A stretch of DNA of 64,000 nucleotides. It comes from Alopecurus myosuroides (taxonomy: Eukaryota > Streptophyta > Magnoliopsida > Poales > Poaceae). The notes below the pieces were generated by a model that saw only the letters and a program-made list of their open reading frames with translations, was not told the origin of the DNA and did not search any database. Positions within the stretch are counted from its first letter, which is position 1; each line of letters begins with the position of its first letter. Positions 12,401-22,416 of the stretch are shown here, piece after piece. The position numbers and the translations under genes were made by a program. The stretch is taken from positions 54,478,081 through 54,542,080 of the forward strand of contig CM054061.1 of the NCBI GenBank assembly GCA_028641055.1. Direction: 5' to 3'.

Positions 12401-15075
12401 CGGCGATGGACGGCAGGGATGCGGCCACGCAGCGCGCGCCGGCGGTGACCTGAAAGTAGCGGCGGAAAAAGGTCAGGGGACGGCGTCGCCTAGGGTTCCC
12501 GCCAGAGAACTTGCTGTCGGGAGCTACGGAGCTCTCCGTGTTGAACCGATTGGTCCACAGGGACCGTCTTGGCGCCACAGATCAATTGCCTTCCACCAAT
12601 CCGGATGGGAGAGACCAGAGCAGTGATCCCTAGGGGGTGCCGCGGCAGCGAAGATAGGTCGAGCACGGGCTCGGACCTGCAAGGGTTAAAGGATGAAATT
12701 AAAAAGGGCTAGAGAGGGAGTGGGTTGAGGCAGAGAGGAAGAAATGGACAGCAAGGGAGGGCATGTTCTGTATCCTTCTCGCGACAGGCTCGGTGAGCTA
12801 TGGACTGGGGCGTCCATGGTGAGCCAGCACAAGAGATAGGGGGCAAGTGTGAGCATGTCTAGGGATCTCTGGGTGGTGATGTGTTGCTCCAGGAGGAGAT
12901 TTGAGCGGACAAAGGACCTAAGGTGGCCGGAATTTAGGGCGGCCAAACCAGCACCCGCAGGTGTTCGATAGTGAGGATAGGAAGAAGGAGAGGGAGCTGG
13001 GGAAAATGGAGATCACGGGTGTGCTTTTGGAGATCGTGTGGAGCTAGTTGACAACGTTACGATGCTCGGCATGCTGCACAAGTGTCAGAACACGAGCGAC
13101 GTGGCGTGGGTGTCCTGGGCGCCATGGCCAGCGCACGGGTGAGGGGGAAGGAGACAAGGAGAAGGGATGAGGCCTCGCCAGGGAGTTCACATATGTGAGA
13201 GCGAACTTGTGGCGCAAGGGCTCGACCTGGAATGACTGAGGGAGTGGATTAGATATATGGGTGGTGATCACCATCCTTGTCCCTATGTTGGTGGCTGAGA
13301 TAGAGGAAGAGAGAGAGGTGTAGGGGTAGGTAGACCATGTCTAGGAGTGCAATAGGGATTTTTACAATGCTAGGGATGAAGAGAGAGGTGGAGAGAATGA
13401 AATGATTGGCCAGGATAAGCTTGAACTCAACAGTGTCTAGAGAGAACAGAAGTGGTTTTAGCTTGTTTTCACCAGGATTTTGAATGGAACACATATGAAA
13501 TATCATGTCCATTGGATAGAGGATGAAAAATGGAGTCGAGGGATGGTGGTCTCAAGCTTTTCTAAAAACATTTCTTTCACAAAATTTTGGGAATTAAAAA
13601 ATTGCAGAAACAGTTTTTAAATGTTTTCTCCAAAATTTTAAACACAACTTCCAAATGTTTTTGTATAAATAAGCCCCACATGACCATAGGCATGTTGGGT
13701 AATTTTTACAAGATTTTAGGAAATACTTTTTTTCACAAAAAAATTTAAAGTCCATTTCTGGCCTTTTGGAAAATGGAAAATAATAAATAGTAAAATACTT
13801 TTAAAACAAATATTTTTGAGTTGGGATGAGATAGTATATAATATATGTCTCAAAAGTGATTTTTAATAAGCAACTCTTTTGAAAATATTTGAGACACCAA
13901 GTGGAAAAAGGGTGAAAACAATATTTAATAGGTTAAAAACATGAGAGTTAAATAATTAAATGGCCATTGGAAAATAAATGGACCATATGGAGGTGATGGA
14001 TAGGTCATGGAGATCACCAGGGTAGGTTCATTGGGCCTGAAAACAATAAGGAGTGATTTGGAGTAACACAGAGAAAGTGCATCAAGATAACAAGAATATG
14101 ATCAATATTTAGGGATGCCTACTAAAGGACTTTGATATAAGATGCCAAAGTGTTTCAATATCCAGAATAACAACTTGGATAGATAGCATAGATATATAAA
14201 ATGAGATGTATGATGATGTATTTATGATTAGTTCAAGATTTGTCATAGAAGCCTATCTCCAATGTTGGAGATTTTTAAGAAAACAGAAGATGATATGGGA
14301 ATGTGATGGAATATGATTTAGATGCTTGATCTTGTTATTACTAGGTTTTATTATCTTTAAAACAACACACACTTATAAACAAACAGAAATAAACACTCCA
14401 AGCACACAAAGGGAAGGATCACACATAAAGCAGGGAAAAGTAACAAGACACACAAGATTATTCAAGCAACTGAGTTCTTCAAATCAATTTCCAGGATGTT
14501 TTCTCATGTGTTAAATAGAGATAGGGATCAAAGCATACCATGACAAGAGGATTTTGTAAAGAGGTTCAGCTCAAAAGTTATTATTTCCAAAAGAATATAA
14601 TGAGGTAAAACACAGGGCTAACATAGTCCCCTCTTTATTGTTTTTGCAAAAGATGGAAGTGAGAAGGAGTTTTAAATACTTGCAAAAACATCTTGGTTGA
14701 AAACAGGTTGGAGATGATTAGCTCCAAAATACTTTTCATATAGTTTTGGAAATTATCCTTTGTTTTCTCAAAACTTGGCCTTTGGGTTCCTTCTAAAATC
14801 AAAACATTTTCAAAAAGGTTTTTGCCACAAGAGGGTGATGGATGTGGATGATAAACTTTCTTGTCATGACTTGATCACAAGGGTTGTGTTTTAAGAAAGT
14901 TATGATCATTGGTTTTAATGTTAGTTGTTAACAAACTCAAACAAAAACACAATCAACAAGAAAAAATAAAAGAAAGACAAGCATTAGTCAGACATATTAA
15001 AAAGTTTTTGTTGGCCCTGATTTTTGAGTTATTGAAAACAAGTTTTTTCTGTCTTCCAAAAATTGGGCTGTTACA
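8561..15075 (-). repeat. 3' LTR of the LARD (6515 bp)
   Basis: Minus-strand LTR starting TGTAACAGCCC at 15075 and ending at 8561, where the expected terminal ...CCCCACA reads ...CCCCATA. It aligns along its whole length with 51411-57917. A GC-rich island at about 12260-13300 may hold promoter/leader sequence. The rest is AT-rich. It contains a palindrome-rich insert (8996-9443) missing from the other LTR, and lacks the MITE found there. Confidence 0.85.
8996..9443. repeat. Palindrome-rich insertion in the 3' LTR
   Basis: About 450 bp present in this LTR and absent from the paired LTR, where the sequence goes directly from GCAAGTATG to a short (TA)n and GGTGG. The insert begins near TGCTCCATGGTGCCCATG and has a direct repeat GGTGCCCATGCTCC at 9009-9026 and 9343-9358. 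Its centre is packed with short palindromes based on GGTATACATACC and CTTGGGTATACATACCCAAG, and it ends in a long (TA)n preceded by the hairpin AGGTAAATTATATATATA. No clear TIR or known MITE family. Confidence 0.6.
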
Positions 15076-15093
15076 GCTCTCCCCCCCCCCTTA
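15076..15093 (-). other. Polypurine tract of the LARD
   Basis: On the minus strand AAGGGGGGGGGGAGAGC immediately precedes the TGTAACAGCCC start of the 3' LTR. This is the expected plus-strand primer site and confirms that the element points left. Confidence 0.8.
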
Positions 15094-15688
15094 AAATGAA
15101 TCTTGTCCTTGACATTCGTATGGGAAAACAAGGAAGAGGGTTTTCTTAACAAACAACAAACAGAAAACTCTCTTTAAAAAAATTGAATTTTTTCTTAGGT
15201 TTTAAGAAAACCGAAATTTTGCTCCAAGCCTGAAGATAGGACTGGATACTCACAAAGGGGGTCACAGAGACCTAGTTGTGTAGGGGTAGAAGCTACAAAC
15301 AACTAGTGATCTTGTCAATATTTTTCTCACAATTTGAAAAAGAGTTAGAAGCTTGGTACACCCGGAGTTTTCTCGAGTCATACACTGACGTGTGGGACCA
15401 GGCCCACTTGGCAGTCGATGCCCTTCTCTCTTCTTATTCTTCTTCTTCTTCTTTCCTGGCTTTCTCTCCCGGTGCGCCCACCCTTGGCATCAGGGCGTCC
15501 CGCCCACTGTGAGCTCATGGTGGGCTGATACCTCGCCATAAGACTGCTGTGAGTGCGACAAGTCGATTCTTCGGCCACTGGATGGGGGAATGCGTCAATG
15601 ATTTCGTGACATTTGCGAGCACTGCAGCTGGATTCTTCGGTTTTTCCCGCGTATTGCTCGACGGAGGAGAGGGCTCTGGTCTTGCTGC
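15094..15688. other. LARD interior upstream of an antisense frame
   Basis: Non-coding interior of the LARD. Read on the plus strand it looks promoter-like: a CT-rich stretch at 15430-15460, ACTGACGTGTGGGACC near 15386, then a TATA box at 15689. I see no gag or pol remnant on either strand. Confidence 0.45.
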
Positions 15689-15695
15689 TATAAAA
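15689..15695 (+). promoter_or_regulatory. TATA box ahead of the LARD antisense frame
   Basis: TATAAAA lies 41 bp upstream of the ATG at 15730, in the orientation opposite to the retrotransposon. Spacing fits a start site near 15720 and a very short leader. Promoter function is inferred. Confidence 0.45.
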
Positions 15696-15729
15696 GGGGT
15701 CACCGAGGTTCACTAAATCGCACCACACA

Positions 15730-16098
15730 ATGGGTTTCATTTCTCAGCTCATCGATGATTTCTTCAAGGAGTACGTCACCCTGCTAGAGCGAGCAAATCC
15801 CCTGGAGCACTTCATTATCGTGCTGTTCTTCAGTTGTGGCCTAGTGGGGTGGGTCAGGGTGATTGTGGTAGCTGTGGTATGCACCGTCTAGGGCATCTAC
15901 GACTGGTGGTCTGGCGCCAGGAGCGAGACCGCGGTGGAAGAAGGGCGAGCAGTGGCGCCGGTGGCTGCGGTTGTGGAGGCCCAAGCCGGTGGCACAAGGC
16001 CAGGAAGACTCGAGGGGCTTCACCGTCGCCTGACTCGGTGCTCGGCGTCCGGTGAGACTGGCTCACCGTCGGACCAGGTTCCATCCAGCGAGGGCTAG
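15730..16098 (+). pseudogene. Antisense small membrane-protein frame in the LARD interior (in-frame TAG)
   Basis: Plus-strand frame of 122 codons from ATG 15730 to TAG 16098, interrupted only by a TAG at 15889-15891. The first 53 residues form an N-terminal amphipathic segment (MGFISQLIDDFFKEYVTLLE) and a hydrophobic stretch at residues 27-53 (HFIIVLFFSCGLVGW, RVIVVAVVCTV) that looks like one or two membrane segments. After the TAG the frame continues as GIYDWWSGARSETAVEEG and an Ala/Val/Gly-rich tail, as expected if TAG arose from CAG. A TATA box precedes it and the CACTA element inserted 10 bp past its end. I do not recognise the protein. It may be a captured host gene or a LARD accessory gene; chance openness is possible because the tail is GC-rich. 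Confidence 0.4.
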
Positions 16099-16104
16099 GC
16101 AATA

Positions 16105-16107
16105 TTA
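16105..16107. repeat. Left TSD of the CACTA element
   Basis: TTA directly precedes CACTACTAGG at 16108 and is repeated as TTA at 50331-50333 directly after CCTAGTAGTG. CACTA elements make 3-bp target duplications. Confidence 0.85.
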
Positions 16108-16455
16108 CACTACTAGGGATAAGGTCATGCGTGACGCACCTTTTTTCTTATCCGTGACGCACCACGGCGCATCACGGCTATCACGCCGCGCCTATTGGGA
16201 TAGCCGTGACGCACCTCACCACTGCGCCGCGCCTATTGATACCCGTGACGCACGCGCACGGTGCGCCGCGGCTAGTTCGCGGTGCGTCACGACTAAATTC
16301 AGAGGTGCGCCACGCCTAACATTTTAGGTGCGTCACTGCTATATAATGCCTCCACGGCACAGTTTCGTGTTGCGCCACGGCTATCCATTTAGGTGCGTCA
16401 GGGCTATCCTTTTAGGTGCGTCACGGGTATTCTCTTAGGTGCGTCACGGCTATAC
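16108..16455 (-). repeat. CACTA 3' TIR and subterminal repeats
   Basis: The terminus CACTACTAGGGATAAGG is followed by about a dozen copies of a 15-16 bp motif in both orientations, consensus GGTGCGTCACGGCTAT / ATAGCCGTGACGCACC. In En/Spm such subterminal repeats are the binding sites of the TNPA-type protein that brings the ends together. Variants include GGTGCGCCACGCCTAA. Confidence 0.85.
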
Positions 16456-16755
16456 TATGCTGTATTTTTTTTAAATACACAGTACCGTATTTATACAGGT
16501 ATATACAACTCAAATACAGAAGAATAGCAGTAGACAAAATGTATCAAAACAGTTCTGTGACAAACAAATAATATATCATAGTTGATCATACTGCTTAGAA
16601 TTTCGAATATATAGCTACATCAAACAGTTGATTATCAATACAAAGTGTTTATCAGAGTCAAATAGATACATCAGACAGTTAATCATCGGGACCGATTACA
16701 TCGATCGATGCTTCATCATCGTTACAAGTGACCTATCTAGTCGCCGATAACCTAA
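16456..16755 (-). other. CACTA 3' untranslated stretch
   Basis: Between the subterminal repeats and the stop codon of the small hybrid-binding-domain gene. AT-rich, no ORF; likely 3' UTR of that gene on the minus strand. A poly-T run is at about 16463. Confidence 0.5.
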
Positions 16756-16806
16756 TCATCTAGCTAGGAACCATAGCATGACGAGCGAGGCGACGGCGAC
16801 AAGAGA
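16756..16806 (-). pseudogene. 3' part of CACTA hybrid-binding-domain gene: membrane anchor
   Basis: Continuation of the small gene at 27530-27327, separated from it by the Tat insertion. Joining at one copy of the GGCGG target site keeps the frame: ...WMKTLAA | SLVAVASLVMLWFLAR, stop TGA at 16756-16758. The joined C-terminus has a 19-residue hydrophobic segment (TLAASLVAVASLVMLWFLA) after a Lys-rich patch and ends one Arg later, the layout of a tail-anchored membrane protein. Confidence 0.65.
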
Positions 16807-16811
16807 GGCGG
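16807..16811. repeat. Left TSD of the Tat Gypsy element
   Basis: GGCGG here and at 27327-27331 flank the two LTR ends exactly. Confidence 0.9.
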
Positions 16812-17285
16812 TGATGGAGGGATGATAACCCGGTAGCCCAACGCCAAGGTGTAACTCGGCCCAAAGGACGCTGCGTAAAGATCCGGCTAAGGATAAAGGA
16901 GCTTCTAGAAGGCCCAAGATCGTAGGCCTGGTAACCCGGATTGTGGGTTCCGGTAAGGAAGTTTAGGGTTTTGTAAGCAGTGTCCGGGTAGGACTCAGGG
17001 TACGCCTTGGAGAACAGGCCAGGGGTCCGGATGCTTTATAAGCCGGCCCCTAGGTTAGGTTTAGGGACCAAGAGTTCGAGCAGTATCGCTAGGTATCGAG
17101 TATCCAGTGTAACACAAGAGTTGAGATTAGTATATCGAGATCGGAGACTCGGCGACTTGCTTGCCGGCTTCCAGATCGCATATCATCATGTTTTCGTCTG
17201 AGCTAAACCCTCTCCCAAACACCTGTGTCGTCTTGCCCCAAGATAAGTTACCCCCGGTAACGTCTGCCGTGATTATCCCACGACA
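16812..17285 (+). repeat. 5' LTR of the Tat element (474 bp)
   Basis: Starts TGATGGAGGGATGATAACCC, ends TATCCCACGACA. It holds a TATA-like box (TTTATAA at about 17035-17041). It matches 26853-27326 with only a handful of substitutions. Confidence 0.9.
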
Positions 17286-17304
17286 GTTGGCGCCCACCGT
17301 GGGG
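17286..17304 (+). other. Primer-binding site of the Tat element
   Basis: GTTGGCGCCCACCGTGGGG follows the LTR end directly. The remainder of this site is missing after the second LTR, as expected for a 5' PBS. The tRNA was not determined. Confidence 0.65.
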
Positions 17305-17349
17305 CCTGCGTCCAAAGGCGTTTACATCACGGGAGAAGCTCGGAAGAAC

Positions 17350-20300
17350 ATGGAGAATCTTGTCATCGGCGAGATCTACACCGACCGCGAAGGAGAGAAG
17401 ATGGTGGACGATTCCGGCTGGGGGCTAGAGTCGGATCACCTCGAATCCGGATCTATCGTGACAATCGGCCGGATCAACGTCTTCATCGGTATGGTACGTA
17501 CTTCCGGTTCGATCCCTGACGACTTTGGATTTGATTCTGTGTCAGGGGAGGCCACCTACATTCAATCAGATGGAGAAGAATCAGTCGGGACGACAGATCC
17601 AACAGAAGAACCCACCACAAAGAGGGAACAGCTGGAGGAGCCGGCATGGACCCCGCGTGGGTGGGTCGAAAAAGAAGACGATACCGAGTCTATCATGCAT
17701 CTAATAGAGAATCGGTATGAGGAAAATAGCAGCGAAGAGGAACAGTATGAATTCGCGCCAAGCATCGTGCGCCGGGTTGCGGTTTACACGGCTCCCGCGA
17801 CCAATCTCAACCAGGATAACGGGACCGCGGCCGCGGTCGGAGCGGCACAAGCGTTGGCCCAGCAGCAAGATCCGGCTAACGGGAACCCGGTTTTGGTCCG
17901 AGTCGACGGAGAGTCGACATCGGTTACCAGTCAGGCGGCGGGAAACGAGTTACACGCGAACACGTTTGGATTCTTAGCAAACCGGACGCCAGGAGCGGGT
18001 CCTTCCAATCCGCAGCACCCGGCCCTGTTCGACAACAATCTGATCCTAGATCCCACAGTTCTTGCCACCGTTATCACTCCAGAAAACGCGGCGGAACGCG
18101 TTAGGGACCTGGATGTAGCCCGTCGTGCTTTGGAGCAGCAGAGAAGACAAGTAGAAGCAGAAAGACAAGGGATGGCCACACGACAACGCGAGCTGGATGC
18201 ACTGGAAACCCGACTCCGAGAGGAAACGACTAGAATACATCAAAGGCACCAAACCAGATTGCCAGCATTGGGAGGAGTCATAAACCCGGCTGCGCTATTT
18301 ATCACGCCTCAGGATCAGCCGATCCCAGCGGCAAATCAAGGAACCGCCCCTCAGCCAACAACCGGAGGAGTACAACCGGTAGACACGCAGGCCGGGTTAC
18401 CCGTACCACAGACTGGAGTTACTACCGGCAATACTGTACCACCACCACCACCACCGTCACGTTTTCGCACACCAGCGGGTCATTACAACAACCCCATGGA
18501 TAACGTGTACGCAGCAACGCTCGCGTTAAACCAAATCCCCGTGAGAGAGTCACCCCACGCAGAGGAGACCCAGCGGGCGATAGATCTATTACGCACCGCG
18601 GTGGCACAGCAAGTTAACTACCCGGATCACAGAAGTGGAATGCATGGGACGCCGTACATCAGTCAGCAACGAGGCAACACCGGCAATATCCAGACAAGTT
18701 CAGCGCGGCGGAGGGAAGAGCAGCAGCAAATGCCGCCTCCTCCCCGCATTCAGGCAGTACCAGCAGCATCAGCAGCCCAAGCTATCGTGGACAGTTCCAG
18801 AGCCAGGAGAGCCGCAGCCGGGTCTGCAGCGCATGGGCCACCAGCAGTCCCGCGTCCGGCCGCACCCCCCGCAGGATCACACGTTTCTCGAGTAAGGCCG
18901 GTCCCGGCTAATCTTCCCGGGCCTAAGTGCCTGTCGGACAACATCAGGGCCGAGCCTTACCCGGATAAATTCAAGGAACCGGGTAAAGTAGTGAATTACG
19001 AGCCGACTATGGATCCGGAAACATGGTTGGGCAGTTATGAGATGGCAATGTCGATTCGCAACGCAACGGAAAACCTTCAAGCCAAGTTTATGTACTTAAT
19101 GATGTCAGAAGGAGCAGCAAAATTATGGTTCAATACTCTACCAGAGGGATCTATCAAGTCATGGGAGGAGCTGAAAACTGCGTTCATCAAGCACTTTCAT
19201 GGGACGTGCAGAAAGTTATTCACTATTGATGACTTAGAACGATGCGTCCAGAAGAAGGGTGAGTCGGCGCGCAGCTGGGTGCGCCGGGTTATGGAAATAC
19301 TGCATTCATCCACAGATATTCAGCCCAAGGATGCGTTACAAGCTATGGCAAAAACGTGCAAGTACACACCTTTAGTGCAAAAGTTAACCCACATGAAATC
19401 TAGTCGGAATGCTTCAGAGGTCACGATGGGGGAACTGATGGATGCATGCAACAAACACGCTGCAACGGATACTACAGAAGAGGAAGCTGATGACAAAAAA
19501 GCAAAAGCGAACACAAGTAATAATGGAAGAGCCGGCAATGGATCAGCGCCGGGTAATAACGGAAACAGCCAGAACAAGCGCCCGTTTGAGGGAGGCTCCG
19601 AGTTTGTCGCCAGCACAAAAGCCGGGTCTTCGAGACCCAGGGCAGAAGGAAACTTCAATACTGGAAATCACAATGGAGGAAACTATCAAGGGCCGCCAAG
19701 ACCGAGTAACAATTGGGACATCTTCAGAATGGCATGCCCGAAACACAGCAGGAACGGTAGGCCGGGTAACCACTCCTTGGAGCAGTGCGCCGACCTACAG
19801 AGATGGAAGAACGAGGAAGTGAACAGAGCCATGCGAGGCGCAGGCCGGGGAGGAGGACCGGGTCCAGGTGGAAACCCGGGCAACGGCCCACCCCCAGCCG
19901 GTAACCCGGCAGCAGGAAATCAGGGTAACAACCAAGGGGGAGCTGGAGGTTTCCAGGCTAACCCCAAGCAGTTGGGTCAATATCACGTGCATACTACAGG
20001 AAATTCTAACAAGGACAAAAAGATATCACAATGCATACTCCAGGCTAACCCCAGGGCAGAAGAAAACTTCAATACTGGAAATCACAATGGAGGAAACTAT
20101 CAAGGGCCGCCAAGACCGAGTAACAATTGGGACATCTTCAGAATGGCATGCCCGAAACACAGCAGGAACGGTAGGCCGGCTAACCACTCCTTGGAGCAGT
20201 GCGCCGACCTACAGAGATGGAAGAACGAGGAAGTGAACAGAGCCATGCGAGGCGCAGGCCGGGGAGGAGGACCGGGTCCAGGTGGAAACCCGGGCAACGG

Positions 20301-21324
20301 CCCACCCCCAGCCGGTAACCCGGCAGCAGGAAATCAGGGTAACAACCAAGGGGGAGCCGGAGGTTTCCAGGCTAACCCCAAGCAGTTGGGTCAATATCAC
20401 GTGCATACTACAGGAAATTCTAACAAGGACAAAAAGATATTGAAGCAAGCGGTAAACTCGGTTTCCTTGGCTGTTCCGAGATACCTGAGGTGGTCAGAGC
20501 AGGATGTAACATGGAGCAGAAGAGATCACCCGGAAAGAATAGAACACCCGGGAGTCTTAGCATTAGTAGTTGCACCGCAAGTCAATGGTTATGAGTTGAA
20601 AAAGGTCCTAATGGACGGTGGAAGTAGCATCAATATCCTATATTGGGAAACCTTTTTACGCATGGGTCTCAAGGAGTCTCAGCTACAGAAAAGCTCAACA
20701 ATTTTTCATGGGATAGTGCCGGGTCACTCAGCGTGCCCCGAGGGAAAAATCGCATTGGAAGTAGCTTTCGGAGAATCAAAGGACAATTATCGAGTTGAGT
20801 GGCTCACTTTCGAGGTGGTCAAGTTGCGCAGTCCCTATCACGCGCTGTTCGGAAGGCCGGCTTATGCTAAATTCATGGCTAGGCCGTGTTATGTGTATTT
20901 ACAGCTAAAAATCCCGGGTCCTAAGCAGACCATCACCATACATGGAAGCCGGGTTATAGCGGCTGAGTGCAATGAAGGAGACGCAGCAATGGCTGAGCAA
21001 GCTTGTAGAAAAGAGGAACTCAAGCATTACCGGTCTCAAGCAGACCCGGATGACAGAACAGCATTGAAAAGACTAAGTACTGAAGATGAAAGGGCAAAGC
21101 TCAAGGCATCACAAGACACCAAGATGGTGGCTTTCATCGAGCATGACCCCTCTAAACAATCCGCCATACGAGAAGAAATCACACGACCGTTTACAACCAC
21201 CCGCGTCACGGAAACGTCCCACCCGGATTGGCTAGCGAACCCGGCACTCATGATAAAAAAGACCAACAAGTGGAGAATGTGTACCGACTACGTTGGTTCC
21301 GGTCAGATCCCCAAGAAGAACTAA
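17350..21324 (+). CDS. Tat-lineage gag-protease polyprotein, RT truncated
   Basis: Long uninterrupted ORF. The frame is open from 17161, inside the LTR, but the ATG at 17350 (MENLVIGEIYTDREGEK), after the PBS, is the likely start. Order: acidic and Ala/Gln-rich N-terminal region with a coiled-coil-like stretch near 18100-18250; Pro-rich linker; retrotransposon-gag core about 18960-19470 (PETWLGSYEMAMSI, AKLWFNTLPEGSIKSWEELK, FIKHFHGTC); a zinc-knuckle-like CPKH...H...C segment present twice owing to an in-frame duplication; retropepsin about 20540-20960 with the active-site motif LMDGGSS; and RT entry HPDWLANPALMIKKTNKWRMCTDY. It then jumps to GSGQIPKKN and stops, so RT/RNase H/integrase are gone. 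It could still supply capsid and protease. Confidence 0.85.
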   Translation: MENLVIGEIYTDREGEKMVDDSGWGLESDHLESGSIVTIGRINVFIGMVRTSGSIPDDFGFDSVSGEATYIQSDGEESVGTTDPTEEPTTKREQLEEPAWTPRGWVEKEDDTESIMHLIENRYEENSSEEEQYEFAPSIVRRVAVYTAPATNLNQDNGTAAAVGAAQALAQQQDPANGNPVLVRVDGESTSVTSQAAGNELHANTFGFLANRTPGAGPSNPQHPALFDNNLILDPTVLATVITPENAAERVRDLDVARRALEQQRRQVEAERQGMATRQRELDALETRLREETTRIHQRHQTRLPALGGVINPAALFITPQDQPIPAANQGTAPQPTTGGVQPVDTQAGLPVPQTGVTTGNTVPPPPPPSRFRTPAGHYNNPMDNVYAATLALNQIPVRESPHAEETQRAIDLLRTAVAQQVNYPDHRSGMHGTPYISQQRGNTGNIQTSSARRREEQQQMPPPPRIQAVPAASAAQAIVDSSRARRAAAGSAAHGPPAVPRPAAPPAGSHVSRVRPVPANLPGPKCLSDNIRAEPYPDKFKEPGKVVNYEPTMDPETWLGSYEMAMSIRNATENLQAKFMYLMMSEGAAKLWFNTLPEGSIKSWEELKTAFIKHFHGTCRKLFTIDDLERCVQKKGESARSWVRRVMEILHSSTDIQPKDALQAMAKTCKYTPLVQKLTHMKSSRNASEVTMGELMDACNKHAATDTTEEEADDKKAKANTSNNGRAGNGSAPGNNGNSQNKRPFEGGSEFVASTKAGSSRPRAEGNFNTGNHNGGNYQGPPRPSNNWDIFRMACPKHSRNGRPGNHSLEQCADLQRWKNEEVNRAMRGAGRGGGPGPGGNPGNGPPPAGNPAAGNQGNNQGGAGGFQANPKQLGQYHVHTTGNSNKDKKISQCILQANPRAEENFNTGNHNGGNYQGPPRPSNNWDIFRMACPKHSRNGRPANHSLEQCADLQRWKNEEVNRAMRGAGRGGGPGPGGNPGNGPPPAGNPAAGNQGNNQGGAGGFQANPKQLGQYHVHTTGNSNKDKKILKQAVNSVSLAVPRYLRWSEQDVTWSRRDHPERIEHPGVLALVVAPQVNGYELKKVLMDGGSSINILYWETFLRMGLKESQLQKSSTIFHGIVPGHSACPEGKIALEVAFGESKDNYRVEWLTFEVVKLRSPYHALFGRPAYAKFMARPCYVYLQLKIPGPKQTITIHGSRVIAAECNEGDAAMAEQACRKEELKHYRSQADPDDRTALKRLSTEDERAKLKASQDTKMVAFIEHDPSKQSAIREEITRPFTTTRVTETSHPDWLANPALMIKKTNKWRMCTDYVGSGQIPKKN
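19638..20439 (+). repeat. In-frame 414-bp tandem duplication in Tat gag
   Basis: Two near-identical copies of the zinc-knuckle-like and Gly/Pro/Asn-rich region (19638-20025 and 20052-20439), period 414 bp, equal to 138 codons, so the frame is kept. A short filler including ATCACAATGCATACTCC lies at the join. The copies differ by few bases, so the duplication is recent. Confidence 0.85.
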
Positions 21325-22416
21325 ACAATGTAACGGGAAGCAGGTTTCAGACGCACTCTTTTCCTATCCAGGGTACCTAAGGGGACTGGAGGGTTTTTAA
21401 TGAGGCGGCCTGCTGACCCAAACTTTCTCGTATCAATAAAGAGATGGTTAAGCAATATGTCTTCTTCACATGCGTTATCAAGCCTTATTTTGTTATGATC
21501 CCTATTTCGCTTACAGGCAAGTATCGTTTATTGTTATCAGTACATCAGTTTCCTTAAGAATGTTGCATATATCTAGGTCTTGTGGGCTGATTGCTTGAAT
21601 AGCACAGTTGCAAACTCAAAGACCCGGCCTTGATGCCTATGAGTTATAAGGGCCGATTACTCGCAAACGAGTACGGCTGCAATCTTATAACCGGACAAAG
21701 GAGCCAAATTTTCTTGACTTTTCTTACTTAAGCTCGATGTGACTCGCACTAAAGTGGCATGATTTGCTCGCTAACAATTACAATCAGCCATGAAGCCCAA
21801 TGGGACTTGCCTGACCCTGTTTTCGTATAGATGTAACAACATGATATCCACGCGAAAGCCGGCTTATAGTACAAGATAGTCAAAAGGGTCATCTAAACCA
21901 CAAGTTATGCAGAGTACAGGGCTAATAGCCGGAAACTCAACGTTTATTAAGCATAACTTCAATACCTATGTGAAACGGCTCTAGGTGCGGGCTTAGCGCA
22001 AGACAAGTTGTTCTCTCTAGATGACCGCGTATCCCATACCCGGAATTTCGGGTTTTGGGGATTGGGGATTTCGCAAAAAGAAACAAAGTTGCTTAGTTGC
22101 TAAGTCCAAAAAACCCACACATCCGGGTCTTGGGGACTTGGGCACTTGGAGAAAAGTCCACCTGTCAACCCCACAAGACCCGGAAACCGAGTCTCACATA
22201 CGGAACCATAAAGTAAGTCGGGAATAAACGAGCTTAAAGGAACGTGCATCAAGTTCATCCAAAGGCTACAAAGGGCTTTGAAGCCGTTACAAATTTCGCA
22301 ATGTGTTTACATAATGCGATGCTAATATCAAAATGGCACATACGCACTATCAAAAGAGTATCGCTTTTACAAGGGCATCGGGCAAACAAAGTATCAAGAT
22401 GACATCAGATAAAAAT
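21325..22416. other. Post-pol spacer of the Tat element
   Basis: No ORF on either strand that resembles a gene. It begins at the pol deletion scar (about 21290) and runs to the stop of the antisense gene. It has several CCGG-rich repeats such as ACCCGG and GCCGG typical of this element. It may include 3' ends of both transcripts. Confidence 0.5.

Noticed and set aside
12069..12626. 185-codon frame in the LARD LTR and its counterpart near 55169-55432
   Set aside because: They lie in the GC-rich LTR island. The two LTRs were identical at insertion, so similarity between them is not evidence of selection.
18635..20448. Many frames on both strands overlapping the Tat gag
   Set aside because: They are shadows of the long gag ORF in other frames.
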